Assembly: GCA_032716605.1 (NCBI GenBank)
Contig: JAVRFV010002311.1
Location: 2,738,492-2,802,491, forward strand
Source of the DNA: Paralithodes platypus
Taxonomy: Eukaryota > Arthropoda > Malacostraca > Decapoda > Lithodidae
DNA: 64,000 nt
Direction: 5' to 3'
A program made the translations under genes and the position numbers. Positions 29,292 to 42,300 of the stretch are shown one piece after another; within the stretch, counting starts at the first letter, position 1; every line of letters begins with the position of its first letter. The notes beneath the pieces were generated by a model, which searched no databases, was not told the origin of the DNA, and saw only the letters and a list, made by a program, of their open reading frames with translations.

Positions 29292-31637
29292 GTGAGGTTT
29301 AGGCGAGGTTAGGTTAGGTTAGGTGAGGTTTAGGCGAGGTTAGGTTAGGTTAGGTGAGGTTTAGACGAGGTTAGGTTAGGTTAGGTGAGGTTTAGGCGAG
29401 GATAGGTTAGGTTAGCTGAGGTTTAGGTGAGGTTAGGTTAGGTTAGGTGAGGTTTAGGCGAGGTTAGGTTAGGTTAGGTTAGGTTTAGGTGAGGTTAGGT
29501 TAGGTTAGGTGAGGTTTAGGTGAGGTTAGGTTAGGGTATGTGAGTTTAGGCGAGGTTAGGTTAAGTTAGGTGAGGTTAGGTTAGGTTAGGTGAGGTTTAG
29601 GCGAGGATAGGTTAGGTTAGGTGAGGTTTAGGCGAGGTAAGGTTAGGTTAGGTGAGGTTTAGGCGAGGTTAGGTTAGGTTAGGTGAGGTTTAGCCAAGGT
29701 TAGGCTAGGTTTGGTGAGGTTTTAGCGAGGTTAGGTTAGGTTAGGTGAGGTTTAGGCGAGGTTAGGTTAGGTTAGGTGAGGTTTAGGCGAGGTTAGGTTA
29801 GGTTAGGTGAGGTTTAGGCGAGGTTAGGTTAAGTTAGGTGAGGTTTAGGCGAGGTTAGGTTAGGTTAGGTGAGGTTTAGGTGAGGTTAGGTTAGGTTAGG
29901 TGAGGTTTAGGCAAGGTTAGGTTGGTTAGGTGAGGTTTAGGTGAGGTTGGGTTAGGTTAGGTGAGGTTTAGGAGAGGTTAGGTTAAGTTAGGTGAGGTTT
30001 AGGTGAGGTTAGGTTAGGTTAGGTGAGGTTTAGGCGAGGTTAGGTTAGGTTATGTGAGGTTTAGGCAAGGTTAGGTTAGGTTAGGTGAGGTTTAGGCGAG
30101 GTTAGGTTAGGTTAGGTGAGGTTTAGGCGAGGTTAGGTTAGGATAGGTAAGGTTTAGGCGAGGTTAGGTTAGGTTAGGTGAGGTTTAGGTGAGGTTAGGT
30201 TAGGTTAGGTGAGGTTTAGGCGAGGTTTGGTTAGGTTAGGCGAGGTTTAGGCGAGGTTAGGTTAGGTTAGGTGAGGTTTAGGCGAGGTTGGTTAGGTTAG
30301 GTGGGGTTTAGGCGAGGTTAGGTTAGGTTAGGTGAGGTTTAGGCGAGGTTAGGTTAGGTTAGGTGAGGTTTAGGCGAGGTTACGTTAGGTTAGGTGAGGT
30401 TTAGGTGAGTTTAGGTTAGGTTAATTGAGGTTTAGGCGAGGTGAGGTTAGGTTAGGTGAGGTTTAGGCGATGTTAGGTTAGGTTAGGTGAGGTTTAGGCG
30501 AGGTTAGGTTAGGTTAGGTGAGGTTTAGGCGAGTTAGGTTAGGTTAGGTGAGGTTTAGGCGAGGTTAAAGGTTAGGTTAGGTGAGGTTTAGGCGAGGTTA
30601 GGTTAGGTTAGGTGAGGTTTAGGCGAGGTTAGGTTAGGTTATGTGAGGTTTAGGCGAGGTTAGGTTAGGTTAGGTGAGGTTTAGGTGAGGTTAGGTTAGG
30701 TTAGGTGAGGTTTAGGTGAGGTTAGGTTAGGTTAGTTGAGGTTTAGGCGAGGTTAGGTTAGGTTAGGTTAGGTGAGGTTTAGGCGAGGCTAGGTTAGGTT
30801 TGGTGAGGTTTAGGCGAGGTTAGGTTAGGGTTTGGTGAGGTTTAGGCGAGGTTAGGTTAGGTTAGGTGAGGTTTAGGTGAGGTTAGGTTAGGTTAGGTGA
30901 GGTTTAGGCGAAGTTAGGTTAGGTTAGGTGAGGTTTAGGCGAGGTTAGGTTAGGTTAGGTGAGGTTTTGGCGAGGTTAGGTTAGGTTAGGTGAGGTTTAG
31001 GTGAGGTTAGGTTAGGTTAGGTGAGGTTTAGGCGAGGTTAGGTTAGGTTAGGTGAGGTTTAGGCGAGTTAGGTTAGGTTAGGTGAGGTTTAGGCGAGGTT
31101 AGGTTAGGTTAGGTGAGGTTTAGGCGAGGTTAGGTTAGGTTAGGTGAGGTTTAGGCGAGGTTAGGTTAGGTTAGGTGAGGTTTAGGCGAGGTTAGGTTAG
31201 GTTAGGTGAGGTTTAGGCGAGGTTAGGTTAGGTTAGGTGAGGTTTAGGCGAGGTTAGGTTAGGTTAGGTGAGGTTTAGGCGAGGTTAGGTTAGGTTAGGT
31301 GAGGTTTAGGCAAGGTTAGGTTAGGTTAGGTGAGGTTTAGGCGAGGTTAGGTTAGGTTAGGTTAGGTGAGGTTTAGGCGAGATTAGGTTAGGTTAGGTGA
31401 GGTTTAGGCGAGGTTAGGTTAGGTTAGGTGAGGTTTAGGCGAGGTTAGGTTAGGTTAGGTGAGGTTTAGGCGAGGTTAGGTTAGGTTAGGTGAGGTTTAG
31501 GCGAGTTAGGTTAGGTTAGGTGAGGTTTAGGCGAGGTTAGGTTAGGTTAGGTGAGGTTTAGGCGAGGTTAGGTTAGGTTAGGTGAGGTTTAGGTGAGGTT
31601 TGGTTAGGTTAGGTGAGGTTTAGGCTAGGTTAGGTTT
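29292..31637 (+). repeat. 31-bp telomere-like higher-order satellite, about 75 units
   Basis: The unit consists of six words: GGTTA three times, then GGTGA, GGTTTA and GGCGA (31 bases). GGTTA is a permutation of the arthropod telomere repeat TTAGG. Some units carry GGTGA in place of GGCGA, or have one GGTTA more or fewer. The array has no coding frame. The right edge joins LINE sequence at AGGTTT, which both sides share. Confidence 0.95.
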
Positions 31638-33133
31638 CAGTCTGTCAATTTCCTTAAGCACATCATTTCTACTTATACTAACTGTACTTAACATATTTTC
31701 TATACTATCACTATATACCATTTTATGCAGCTTAGGAAGTATTTGTGGGTATTAAAAAGGGTAACAATACTATCTCAATCAACCCTTTGTTCTTCCACAT
31801 ATACCGCTGCTAATCTGAATTAACATCGTCTAATAGTAGCCAGAAAAAAACCGTACAGAAACCGCGTATTGTAGTTATATCTCTAAAGAATCTACTTACT
31901 ACTATAATATTAACCCATTACTAAACAGAATAGGCGGACAAAATACGGTTCGTAGTAGCCTAGGCCTATTAACGGAATTATCGGGAATTGTTATTATGTG
32001 CTTAGGCCTAATATTATAAGAAATAAGAACATAAAGAAATGGGAGTCTGCAGAAAGCCGATTGGCCCACACAAGGCAGATCCACTGTCCCACCCCACAAC
32101 CCCAATTCAATTACAAAGAAGCAATATTATAGGCTTCACCACTCTAATACCCTGAGGATCTTTACGCACAAAACGGTTTAGAGCTTAACGCAGGATTATG
32201 GAGGTCTGCAGAGCGCTGATTGGCCCCCCGGCTAGGCCTGTCCCCCTTCACCCCCCCCACAACCAACCCCTCTCGTCCTCGTCATATGCTTATCCAATTT
32301 TATCTTATCTTAAGCTTCCCTACAGTTTTAGATCCCACTATCAGGGTGCACACAAAAAACAGAAATTACAAGAATTTCCATTTCTGGATCATTTTTCTAA
32401 GCTTACAAGGATGTCAACTTTGCGCGGAGTCTGCGGGGGGTGCGGGGGGCGCAGCCCCCCGCTTCATAACCGGGGGTCCGTTGCGTAAAAGGGCGGTCCC
32501 GGGTGGTGGGCAGTAACCCCCCCCGCCCGCCGGAGAAATTTTTGTGATGTGAAGGTAAATATAATGCACAATACATGCCTCAAAATTTCATTATTAAAAA
32601 AAGGAAATGAATGAGATTATAAAGTAAAAAAGGATGTTATGTTAATGTAGGTTACTGGTGTTTAATCAGGCCAGGCATACTAGGGGAGCCTGCTGGATGC
32701 CTGTACTTCGTTCATCCTCCAAGAGATCCTTCAAGAGATGCACTTAGGTCCACTAATATAGGCATTGAAAACATGTTTTTAAATTATTCTTAGCAGTCCC
32801 TGTTTTAGTTTTGGTAACTTTTTGGTCAATAAAGATTTCATGTCTATTTTTGTTGTTGTGGCATTCCAAGACTATATACTATCTATATTCGCTTAAGGAT
32901 ACATAGTACTGATCATGAGGTACTGGTTAAAAGACCAGGTACTGGGTTACAATACATACCGGTACAAAGTTTCAAGAATAAACTTTGATTAAAAGCATTT
33001 GTTTTTGGCTAGTCTATTCTTTCCCTGGGCCGAGTAAAAAAATACCTGGGTAGGCTATTCCTTTCCCATCTCGGATCTCGGGTTAAGATACAATCAGTAG
33101 GAACGTATAAAACTTACTTTAATTTTCACATTT

Positions 33134-33627
33134 TTACACACCTTACGAATGGCCACTTACGAGCGCCTATGCGGTTTATTTATTACCCGCACAGCGGGTG
33201 TTGTTAGCCAATAGGCGTTACCGTGATCATTTCATGCCTAAATAAGACCCAGAAACGTAAACAGTTACCTATCCCTGAAAGGGCATAAACAGAGCTTTCG
33301 AATGACACCATAACGAGTCCTTTTATGATGATAGTTTTCTGTGCAATCACCGTGCAACGCGAGTGCAAAAGCAGTACTCGGTAGTTCGGTACATCTTGAT
33401 TATGTATCGAGTGGAGAGGGGGAGGAGCTGGATTTGTGTCGTAGGTTCGTGGCCGCGGTGGTCTGGGAGCAGTCATACGCACGCTAGTCGCCTGCCACCA
33501 CTTGTCTCGCTCTCTCAGCCAACATTACGTGCTGAAGATTGCCACTCGACCTATGTCGAGAGCCGCCCACATAGTCCAGCTTTTATTTAACTCGACTTAT
33601 GTTTGCTCGCCGCTAATTAATGGTTAA
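33134..33627 (+). mobile_element. TTAA-bounded MITE, family B, uninterrupted copy
   Basis: About 490 bases present only in copy 2; copy 1 has plain TTAA at 23017-23020. The right boundary TTAA is 33624-33627. The left end is noisy (TTTTTACACACCTTACGA). It contains the uninterrupted target of the LINE found in the 4812-6341 copy (ACAGAGCTTTCGAATGAC, near 33288). Confidence 0.75.
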
Positions 33628-35284
33628 AAGACTCAAAGATTCTGCGAGGCTAATTCCGAAAATATTCAATCAAGTCTCCGTTACCCCCCTGATGTCAGGA
33701 TATAGTAATGACAAGACATACCAATAATATATGTTAGTTTTCGCGGAGCGGGTGTGGTTGAACTGTGGGGATAGTGGGCAAGCCCCCACTTTGGACACTA
33801 AGACTAAGTAAAGTTTTAGGTTAGGGTAAGGTAATGCAAATTAGCTACTCATAACATGATAAACAATTGAACAATAAACTACTGTACTATATTCCTTGAA
33901 GAAATAAAAACAAACAATTGTACCTAAGGCTGCGGAAAGATTCTTTAGTGATACCCAAGTCATGGCCGGGATTCCGGGAAATCTATAAATGCACTGTAGG
34001 CGGTAGGCCTAGCTGCTGGCTGTACACTTATTAAATTGTACCGGTAATCTGGCTAAAAAGTTACCGCTATACAAAATGAGAACATAGAGGCCGGGTGCAG
34101 ATCCCACTTTGCACACTAAGTTTGGACTTTGTTAGGGTAAGTTATTGCAAATCTTCCACTCATAATATAAACTACAATAAAATAAGATACCAGTAGATAA
34201 GATACTACTGTAGCCTATTCTGCCTATAGCCTATACCTTGAAAACAAAAACAAACGGTAAGACCTGCGAAAGTATTCTTCAGTGACAGGTCTACCCCTAT
34301 AGGCCTAATCCACGGCAATGACGGCAAACTGTTATTGTCATAGGCTATAGCCTAGCCAGGGTGTCGAATGACGCTGTTTTTTTGAGTGATACAACTTTCT
34401 GTATAATGATAAAAAAAAATTAATCCTAGCCTAGGCCTAGCCTACGTATTTTTATATTATTATTTTAAAAGTTAGACATCTAAAATAGGCCTAGGCTTAG
34501 GCCTACTGTGTTCCAAAACTCAAGAGTAGCCTAGGCTAGGTTAGCCTAGCCTTAGCTACAAAAAAAAAAAAAAAAAAAAACAGGAATGTTGGTCTAGGCT
34601 AAGTTTAATATACACTTCCCAGGTCATTTTAACAGTTCTATTGCTTCTATATATCATATAATACACCATAGAGTAAGTTTTTAATAACTAGAAAAAAAGG
34701 TCATCTTCTAAATAATTACCATAATTGAGGACCTTCGCCATTCCCGGGTTAAGAGTGGGCTCTGAGTCTTAGCCTACCAGAACCAGATTCCCAGCTGCCT
34801 AGCTAACCTTATTTTTTACTGTTTTTAACCTCAAATCTTCCTTGATCTTCATTAGCCTATCAATACATTATACATAGCCCCACTAGTGGGGGCAGTCCTA
34901 AGAATGTTGGATAATGGGTTATCCTAAGCCTAATATGCCTAGCCTCAGCCTAGGCTACTCATTTCTGCTTCAAATCATCATTATCATCATAGGCCTAGGC
35001 TAATACAAGTAGGCCTAGGCTTATCTGACAAAATAATATGCTTGTCTACTTACAAAATCCGCTGTTTGGTGCTTGCTAGAAGTCAGGTTTATCCAAAGTA
35101 TCACCTTGAACTTATACCTTATATATAATGAGTTCCCCAAGATTAATATGCACAATTTTAGAATGTGTAGGGCACTCGCACTTCACATGAAGTCAATGTT
35201 ATATTCCAGCCCCTTAATTCACTCTATTTTTCCACAAATATATCGGTAAATAACAGCTAACACATTTCCAAGTGTTCCACAGTT

Positions 35285-35311
35285 GATTGGCGGCAAGCTA
35301 ATTTGACGTCA
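35285..35311. promoter_or_regulatory. CCAAT/CRE pair, copy 2
   Basis: GATTGGCGG and TGACGTCA (35304-35311), identical to 24661-24687. Confidence 0.3.
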
Positions 35312-36283
35312 TCAGTGGATTATTCTCGGAAACACCACAATGGAAAACAGTGCTGATATTCGTTCGTTGTTTTCCATTAATCCAACCACATATATACCCC
35401 TGAAAACCAATAATTCATCATAAAATCGTACTAATTTATAGCTTACCTTATGCCTCAGGTCTTGCGCTCTTTGTCAAACACATAAAATTTATATTCATTC
35501 ACTATTTTTAAGAAATTAGAGACCCCATAAAATTAGCACATACGAAACAATATCTGTATTTTGTAGGAGTTTAATTAAGATGAAATCTGATCAGAAAATT
35601 AACATTCAAACTTAAATTAATATTTTACATTATTCATTTCAGTGAAATTTAGTCAATATCTTAAACACATGGAGTAGTTTAGTTAATATATACATAGTTT
35701 TAGATAAATACCTATTATTATCCTTTAATCTACATATTATTGAGCATTCGAGTGCCAATAAAATTACGGTAGTTGTGTTCGTCTTGACTCAGCCTTCGGC
35801 GCAATATAACATCGGAGTGTAGGGGTACATTGGTTGTTTGTTTGTTTGTTTGTTTTAGCGGACTCTCCCATCCAGGAGTTCGTTCTATGAACAATGGCTG
35901 TTTCCTTATTGTAATATATTGTTATATTGGTGCTAAAGTCAGTCACCTCATCCGAACCGAACAAGTTGTGTTTTCACAGTGTAAACAAATCGCTCTCATG
36001 ACTCGAGCTCTGGATTTATCCGTCTATATTTACATTAGTAGCTGCATTTGGACTTCAATACAGGTGATATATAATAGTTCCTAAGATCATAGCCAATGTA
36101 GAGTACAGTGTAGAGCAGAGCAACTATCGTTTGATGAGTGTAATGTAGAAATAGACTGGCAGGTTTAGCGGGGCTCCCGGCCGCCCGGGACAGTCACAGG
36201 CTCTTAGCCTATTTCAGTATCAATATTTTTTCAATGTTAGGTTCGGGATCACGAAGAAAATGGGCGAATTTTGGCACACTGCC

Positions 36284-36897
36284 CAATATAGCACTTGGTA
36301 GTCCATTCCACCCATCTACAACTCTGTTACCAAACCATAACTTGCCTATATCTTTTCTGAAACAAAATTTATCTAATTTGAAACCATTGGTACGAGTTCT
36401 TTCGCTATCACTGAGCTTTAGTACATTTGCCATGTCCCCTTTGTTAATCCCACTAACCCACTTGAACACCTCTATCATATCCCCTCTAACTCTGCGTCTC
36501 TCTAACGAATGTAAACCTAATTTCTTTCAACCTTTCTTCATCTGAAAAATTTCTAATATTATGGATCATTTTTGTCATTCTACGCTGTACTCTCTCCAAT
36601 GAATCTATGTCCATTCTGTAATAAGGACACCAAAATTGGACAGCATAATCCATGTGGGGTCTCAATAATGACAAGTAAAGTTTTAAGATAACATCAGCAG
36701 TTCTGTTACTCACACTCCTAGAGATGAACCCGAGAATCCTGTTTGCCTTATTACGAACGCTTATACACTGTTTTCTAGGCTTCAAATCATTGCTAACAAA
36801 CACACCTAGATCTTTCTCGCAGTCTGAATTTTCTAATTCTAAATTAGCTAGTTTATATTTAACATTTGTTTGCATCTTCCCTATCTTTTATACCTTG
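36284..36897 (-). pseudogene. Internal LINE reverse transcriptase fragment, copy 2
   Basis: The same fragment as 25662-26275 with an extra base near 36525 that breaks the frame between the LERVQRRMTKMI part and the GDMIEVFKWV part. Confidence 0.8.
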
Positions 36898-38449
36898 AAC
36901 CTTATTAGATCAATGAGACAAATGATGACCGCTTAGGATAGCGAGACATTCGAGCTTTGCGGACTTTTTGACAGTCTGCCTCAGTCCCCAGGCCAATCGA
37001 GGGATTTTTTTTTGGTTAGGCAGCCAAACTGGTATGAATTTTGAAATTTTCTCTTAGCCTGCTATGACTAAAAAAGATTTGACCTAGCCTATGCACAGCA
37101 CCATCAAAATTAGCCGCTTTTAAGTTTAGGCTAGGATAAAATAAGCAAGACACAAAATTAGTAGGCCTAGGTAGGGCTAAAAAAATATCACTGTGCGCAG
37201 TGAGCGACCTTGAGGGCTGGATGGATAAGGGCCCCATCAGTCCAGAGTAGCCTAGTCCTATAATAATATAGCCTATAGATGTAATAATAATTAATAGTAA
37301 TTATTAAAAGGCACTACTAGCCTAACTAGGCCTTATAACAAGAAATTACATGTGTTAGCTAGCTGGGAGGACCGTCCCAGAGATGAGATAAGACTGGAGA
37401 CGCAGATTGTAAACAAACTGAACAAAAAGGCGTCATTATTATAATATTATTTGAATAACAATATTATTAATAGGCTATACCCAATTTTCCACTGCATAAT
37501 AAATAAATACTTCTTTCTTCTTTACCAAGGTCCTATTACGATTTATTATGATTCTGCGCGTGTTTACATACTAAGATGGCTACACTTAAGAAAACGAATT
37601 AAATTATATGGGTAACTATGTGATTTATATAGATTATTATTTTACTATTTATATAGACGGGTTATTTATGTATGGCTTTTGCTCAAATTTCTACCACAAG
37701 TACACTTTCACCCGCTGAATCCAATGCCACAAACATAATTAAAATCGGACCAATAGTTTAGGATTTAGTTTTGATTTGACCTCCAGAAATGCCCGAAATG
37801 AGCACTTTTTCAACTTTAAAAGTCTTCTGTAGCCCAAACTAAGCGCCCTAATCACTTCTACTTCTACTTCTACTCTTTGATGGTTAGATTTGTTTCTATT
37901 ACTGCATTTAACTTTTAAGTGAATCCTTCTACCAATGCATATTGGAAAGTGATTTCTGTTGTTTATTCATACCTAAAATAACTTCCTTATACTTTAATGT
38001 CATATTTCAACCTTTTGTACCGGCGACGTCTTTTGCTTAGAAAGCACTTAAAAAATCTTCTAATGCCAGAATATGAAAAGTACATCGGGTTAACACTATC
38101 TGGTCCGCGGTCCTTTGTGAATCTCCCCTTTTTAACTTTGGATGATGTTAAGAATTGCTTTTTAAACATTCTATCATAAAATGTACAAAATTTAGCTTGA
38201 GTGGGGGGGGGGGGGGGGGGTCTGGCAGGTGCTGGGACTGTCTGGGCTGCTAAAAAGTCGGTAGTAGTGTAGTAGTAGTACCACCCAATAATTTGTTTTT
38301 TAACTTTGATTCTTGCGCTTCTTAAAATTAAATGATGCTATGCAGAAGGACTGTGCCTAAGAGGATGCGTTATTTTCCCATTTGAGTCGGCTAAAGGTCG
38401 TACTAATGGACGAAAAATGTCACGGGCTGGTTCCCTCTAGAATTACTGG

Positions 38450-39346
38450 TGACCTGCTTTTGGTTATCTCCTTTTCTCTCTGTCTATGGCCTTAACAGTA
38501 GGTCTGAAGGGGTACCGAATGTCCGGATAGAAGCCAGAGAAAGAGAAGAAAGAGGAGATCAAAATGCAGAGTGACCCCCATTAACCCTTTCTGTACCGAT
38601 GGCGTCTATTTTTTTTTTTATTCCAATGCCAATTCTATTTTATTTTAGTTTGAGAAGGATATCTAGACATTAGAAGGCTACAAAACTATCCCAATAAATT
38701 CGTTCATTAAGGCAGGGGCGTCACCGGCTTTTGTTTATCTTGCTCTCCTATTCGCTCTTTCCCTGGCTTGTAGCCATTTCGGCCCAACCTAATCAATACA
38801 AAGTAAGGTATGCACCAAATGGCTTGGGTTTGCAAAGGGATCTGATTTGCCATTGGGGGGGGGGAGCCACATCGTCTCTCCGCCATGTTTGAAGACCTTT
38901 CTCCCCATGTTCTTTGTCTATATTTAGGGATTGCCTTTCGTGCTCTTTAGATGTCCTGGCCACATCATGGGGACTGGAGGACACCCAGCCTGCAGCCGGC
39001 CCACTTTTCTTTACCGACAAAAAACTCCCTGGGAGTCTGGCATGACTACCCCCCCTCACCACACCCCTTACCCCTTGTCAGACTACCGAGCCCCCGTCCC
39101 CCCCCACTGAGTTCCCGCGCACCCGCCCCCCCCCCCCTGCGTCCCGCCCCGCCTGACACCCCTCCCGACCCTGAACCCCCTCCCCGGTCTCCTACCCCTT
39201 CCCCCCCCACCCTACCCCCCCCCTCCTTCCCCCCCTCCCCCCCCCCCTCCACTGCTCCCAGCGGCCCCCACCTGGCCGCCTTTTCGTTTGCTGGGGTGGC
39301 GGGTGGGGTGGCGGTCTTAGGTCCCCCCCTCCGCCCCCCCCGCCGC
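38450..39346 (+). other. Transition zone: copy 2 flank with rising A-to-C replacement
   Basis: Compared with copy 1 at 27800-28445 and 29126-29291, this non-satellite flank first shows scattered insertions, then A read as C at more and more positions (for example CAACAAAATGGGCCGATTTT against CCCCACCTGGCCGCCTTTT). T residues are largely kept. The C-rich frames here are not genes. Confidence 0.75.
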
Positions 39347-42300
39347 GGTGACGGTTTCGGCCCCGCGGGTTCGGTTCGGTTCGGTGCGTTTGGCTCGGGT
39401 TCGGTTGCGGTTCGGTTTCGGTTCGCCCCCTGGTCGGGTTCGGTTCCGAGGTGCGGTTTCAGGCGCGGTTAGGCTCGGTGTCGGTTAGCCGGCGGTTTAG
39501 GGCCCGCGGTTCGGTTCGGTTCGGTGCGGTTTCGGCGAGGTTCGGTTCGGTTTCGGTTAGGTTTCGGCGCGGCGCACTAGGCCGCGTTGCGGGTCGGTGC
39601 CGTTTCGGTGCGTTCGGTTCGTTCGGTGCGGTTGGCTCGGTTGGTGCGGTTTCGGCGAGCTCAGGTTAGGTTAGGTGCGGGTCGGGCCGCGGTCCGGTGC
39701 GGTTCTCGGCCCCCCCCCGCCGGGTTCGGTAATCGGTTAGGTCCGCGGTTTAGCCCCCCCCGTTCGGCGCGCGTTGGTGAGGTTTGCGCGCGGTCGGTTC
39801 GGTTTCGGTGCGGTTTCGGTGCGGTGTCGGTTCGGGTTCGGTGCGGTTTCGGCGCGAGGTTCGGTCGGTGCGGTTGGCGCGGTTCGGTTCGTCAGGTGCG
39901 GTGTCGGTGCGGTTCGGTTCGGTTCGGTGCGGTTTCGGTGCGGTTTTCGGTTCGGTTCGGTGCGGTTTCGGCGCAGGTTCGGTTCGGTTCGGTGCGGGTT
40001 TAGGGCGGTTCGGTTCGGTGCGGTGTTCGGCGGGTTCGGTTCGGTTCGGTGCGGTTTCGGCGCCCGGTTAGGTTCGGTTCGGTGAGGTGTCGGCGGAGGT
40101 TCGGTTAGGTTCTGTGCGGTTCCGGCAGTTCGGTTCGGTTAGGTGCGGTTTGCGCCCCCCGGTTCGGTTCGGTTCGGTGCGGTTTTCGGCGCGGTTCGGT
40201 TCGGTTCTTCAGGTGCGGTTTTTCGGCTCCGCGGTTCGGTTGCGGTTCGGTGCGGTTTCGGCGCGGGTCGGTTCGGTTCGGTGCGGTTTCGGCGCGGTTC
40301 GGTTCGGTTACGGCGCGGTTTCGGCCGCGGTTCGGTTCGGTTCGGTGCGGTTTCGGTGCGGTTTCGGTGCGGTTCGGTGCGGTTTCGGCCCCGGTTTCGG
40401 TTAGGTTCGTGTGCGGTTTCGGCGCGGTTCGGTTCGGTTTCGGTGCGGTTTCGGGGCGCGGTTCCGTTCGGTGCGGTGCGGTTTCGGTGCGTTGGTTCGG
40501 TTCTTGAGTGGGTCGGCGGGGGTGCGGGTCGGTTCGGTGCGGTTTCGGCCCCGCGCGGTTCGGTTCGGTTCGGTGCGGGTTCAGGCGGGGTTTCGGTTCG
40601 GTTCGGTGCGGTTTCGGCGAGGTTTCGGTTCGTTCGGTGCGGTTTTGCCGCGGTTTTCCCGGTCTCGGTGCGGTGGCGGTTTCGGCCGCGGTTAGGTTCG
40701 GTTAGGTGCGGTTTCGGTGAGTTCGCGTGTCGGGTTCGGTGCGGTTTCGGCGCGGTTCGGTTCGGATCGGTGCGGGTTCGGTGCGGTTCGGTTCGGTTCT
40801 GTGCGCGGTTTCGGTGCGGTTCGGTTCGGTTCGGTGAGGTTTCGGCGCGTTCGGTTCGGTTCGGTTCGGCGCGGTTTCGGCGCGGCTTTTCGGTTCGGTT
40901 CGGTGCGGTTTCGGCGCGGTTCGGTTCGGGTCGGTGGGCGTTTCGGCTGCGGTTCGGGTCGGGTTTCCGGGTGCGTTTCGGTGCGGTTCGGTTCAGGTTC
41001 GTGTCGGTTTCGGGCCGTTCGGTTCGGTTTTCGGTGCGGTTTCGGCCGCGGTTCGGTTCGGTTCGGTGCGGTTTCGGCGCGGTGGTTCGGTGCGGTTCGG
41101 TGCGGTTTCGGTGAGGTTACGGTTCGGTTCGGTGCGGTTTCAGGCGCGGTTCGTTCGGTTCGGTTCTGGCTTCGGTGAGTTCGGTTCGGTCGGCGCGGTT
41201 TAGGCGAGTTTCTGCGGTTCGGTGCGGTTTCGGCGCGCGTGCGGTTCGGTTAGGTGCGGTTTCGCTGGCCGCGGTTCGGTTCGGTTCGGTGCGGTTTCGG
41301 CGCGGTTCCCGGGTCGGTTCGCGTGCGGTTGGTTTCGGCGCGGGTTCGGTTCGGTTCGGTGCGGTTTCGGTGCGGTTCGGTTCGGTTAGGTGCGTGGTTT
41401 CCGGCGCCGCGGTTCGGTTCGGTGGGTGCGGTTTGGCCAGGTTTCGTTGGTTCGGTGGCGGGTTCGGCGCGGTTCGGTTTGGTTCTGTGCGGTTTCGGTG
41501 GCGGTTCGGTTCGGTTCGGTGCGGTTTCGGCGAGGTTAGGTTCGGTCAGGTGCGGTGCGGCGGTTGGTTAGTTCGGTGCGGTTTCGGCGCGGTCTCGGTT
41601 CGGTTTCGGTGCGGTTGCGGCGGCGGTTCGGTTCGGTTCGGTTGCGGTGTTCGGTCCGAGGAGGTCGGTTCGGTTCGGTGCGGTTTCGCGGCGCGTTCGC
41701 GTTCGGTTCGGTGCGGTTTCGGTGCGGTTCGGTTCGGTTCGGTGCGGTTTCGGCCCGCCGGTTCGGTTCCGGTCGGTGCGGTTTCGGCCCGACGGTTCGG
41801 TTCGGTTCGGTGCGTTTAGGTGCGTTAGGTTCGGACCGCGGTGGTCGGTTCGGTTAGGTCGGTTCGGTGCGGTTTCGGTGAGTTTTCGGTTCGTTCGGTG
41901 CGGTTTTTTTGTCGGTTGCGGTTCGGTTGGGTCGGTGCGGTTTAGCGCGGTTCGGTTTCCGTTGGTGCGGTTTCCGGGGGAGGTTGGTTCGCTTCGGTGA
42001 GGTTTAGGCGAGGCGTTCGGTTCGGTTAGGTGCGTTGGTTTCGGCGCGGTAGGTTCGGTTGGTGCTGTTTCGGCAGGTTCAGGTTCGGTTCGGTGCGGTT
42101 TCGGCCGCGGTTCGGTTCGCGTTCTGGTGAGGTTTCGGTGCGGTTCGGTTCGGTTCGGTGCGGTTTCGGCCGAGGTTCGGTTAGGCTTTCGGTGCCGGTT
42201 TCGGCCCGGTTCGGTTCGGTTCGGTGCGGTTTCGGCGCGGTTCGGTTCGGTTCGGTGCGGTTTCGGGCTGTTCGGTTCGGTTCGGGTTCGGTGCGGTTTC

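Larger units (their letters stand above)
21699..31637 (+). repeat. Tandem segmental copy 1 (about 9.9 kb)
   Basis: This block is repeated at 31638-43890 in the same order: LINE 5' piece, LINE 3' end, GC hairpins, TAGGCC-rich stretch, promoter-like site, LINE fragment, poly(G), then satellite. Copy 1 contains a 680-base insertion with a family D MITE (28446-29125) absent from copy 2. Copy 2 contains a family B MITE absent here (empty site TTAA at 23017-23020). Confidence 0.85.

Noticed and set aside
29292..31637. CRISPR-like array
   Set aside because: The repeats are contiguous 31-base units without spacers, and the genome is eukaryotic.
29292..31637. True chromosome end
   Set aside because: The units are not perfect TTAGG, and non-telomeric sequence follows on both sides.
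38951..39472. Proline-rich protein frame of 173 codons
   Set aside because: It lies in the flank where A is replaced by C. The matching copy 1 region encodes nothing similar.
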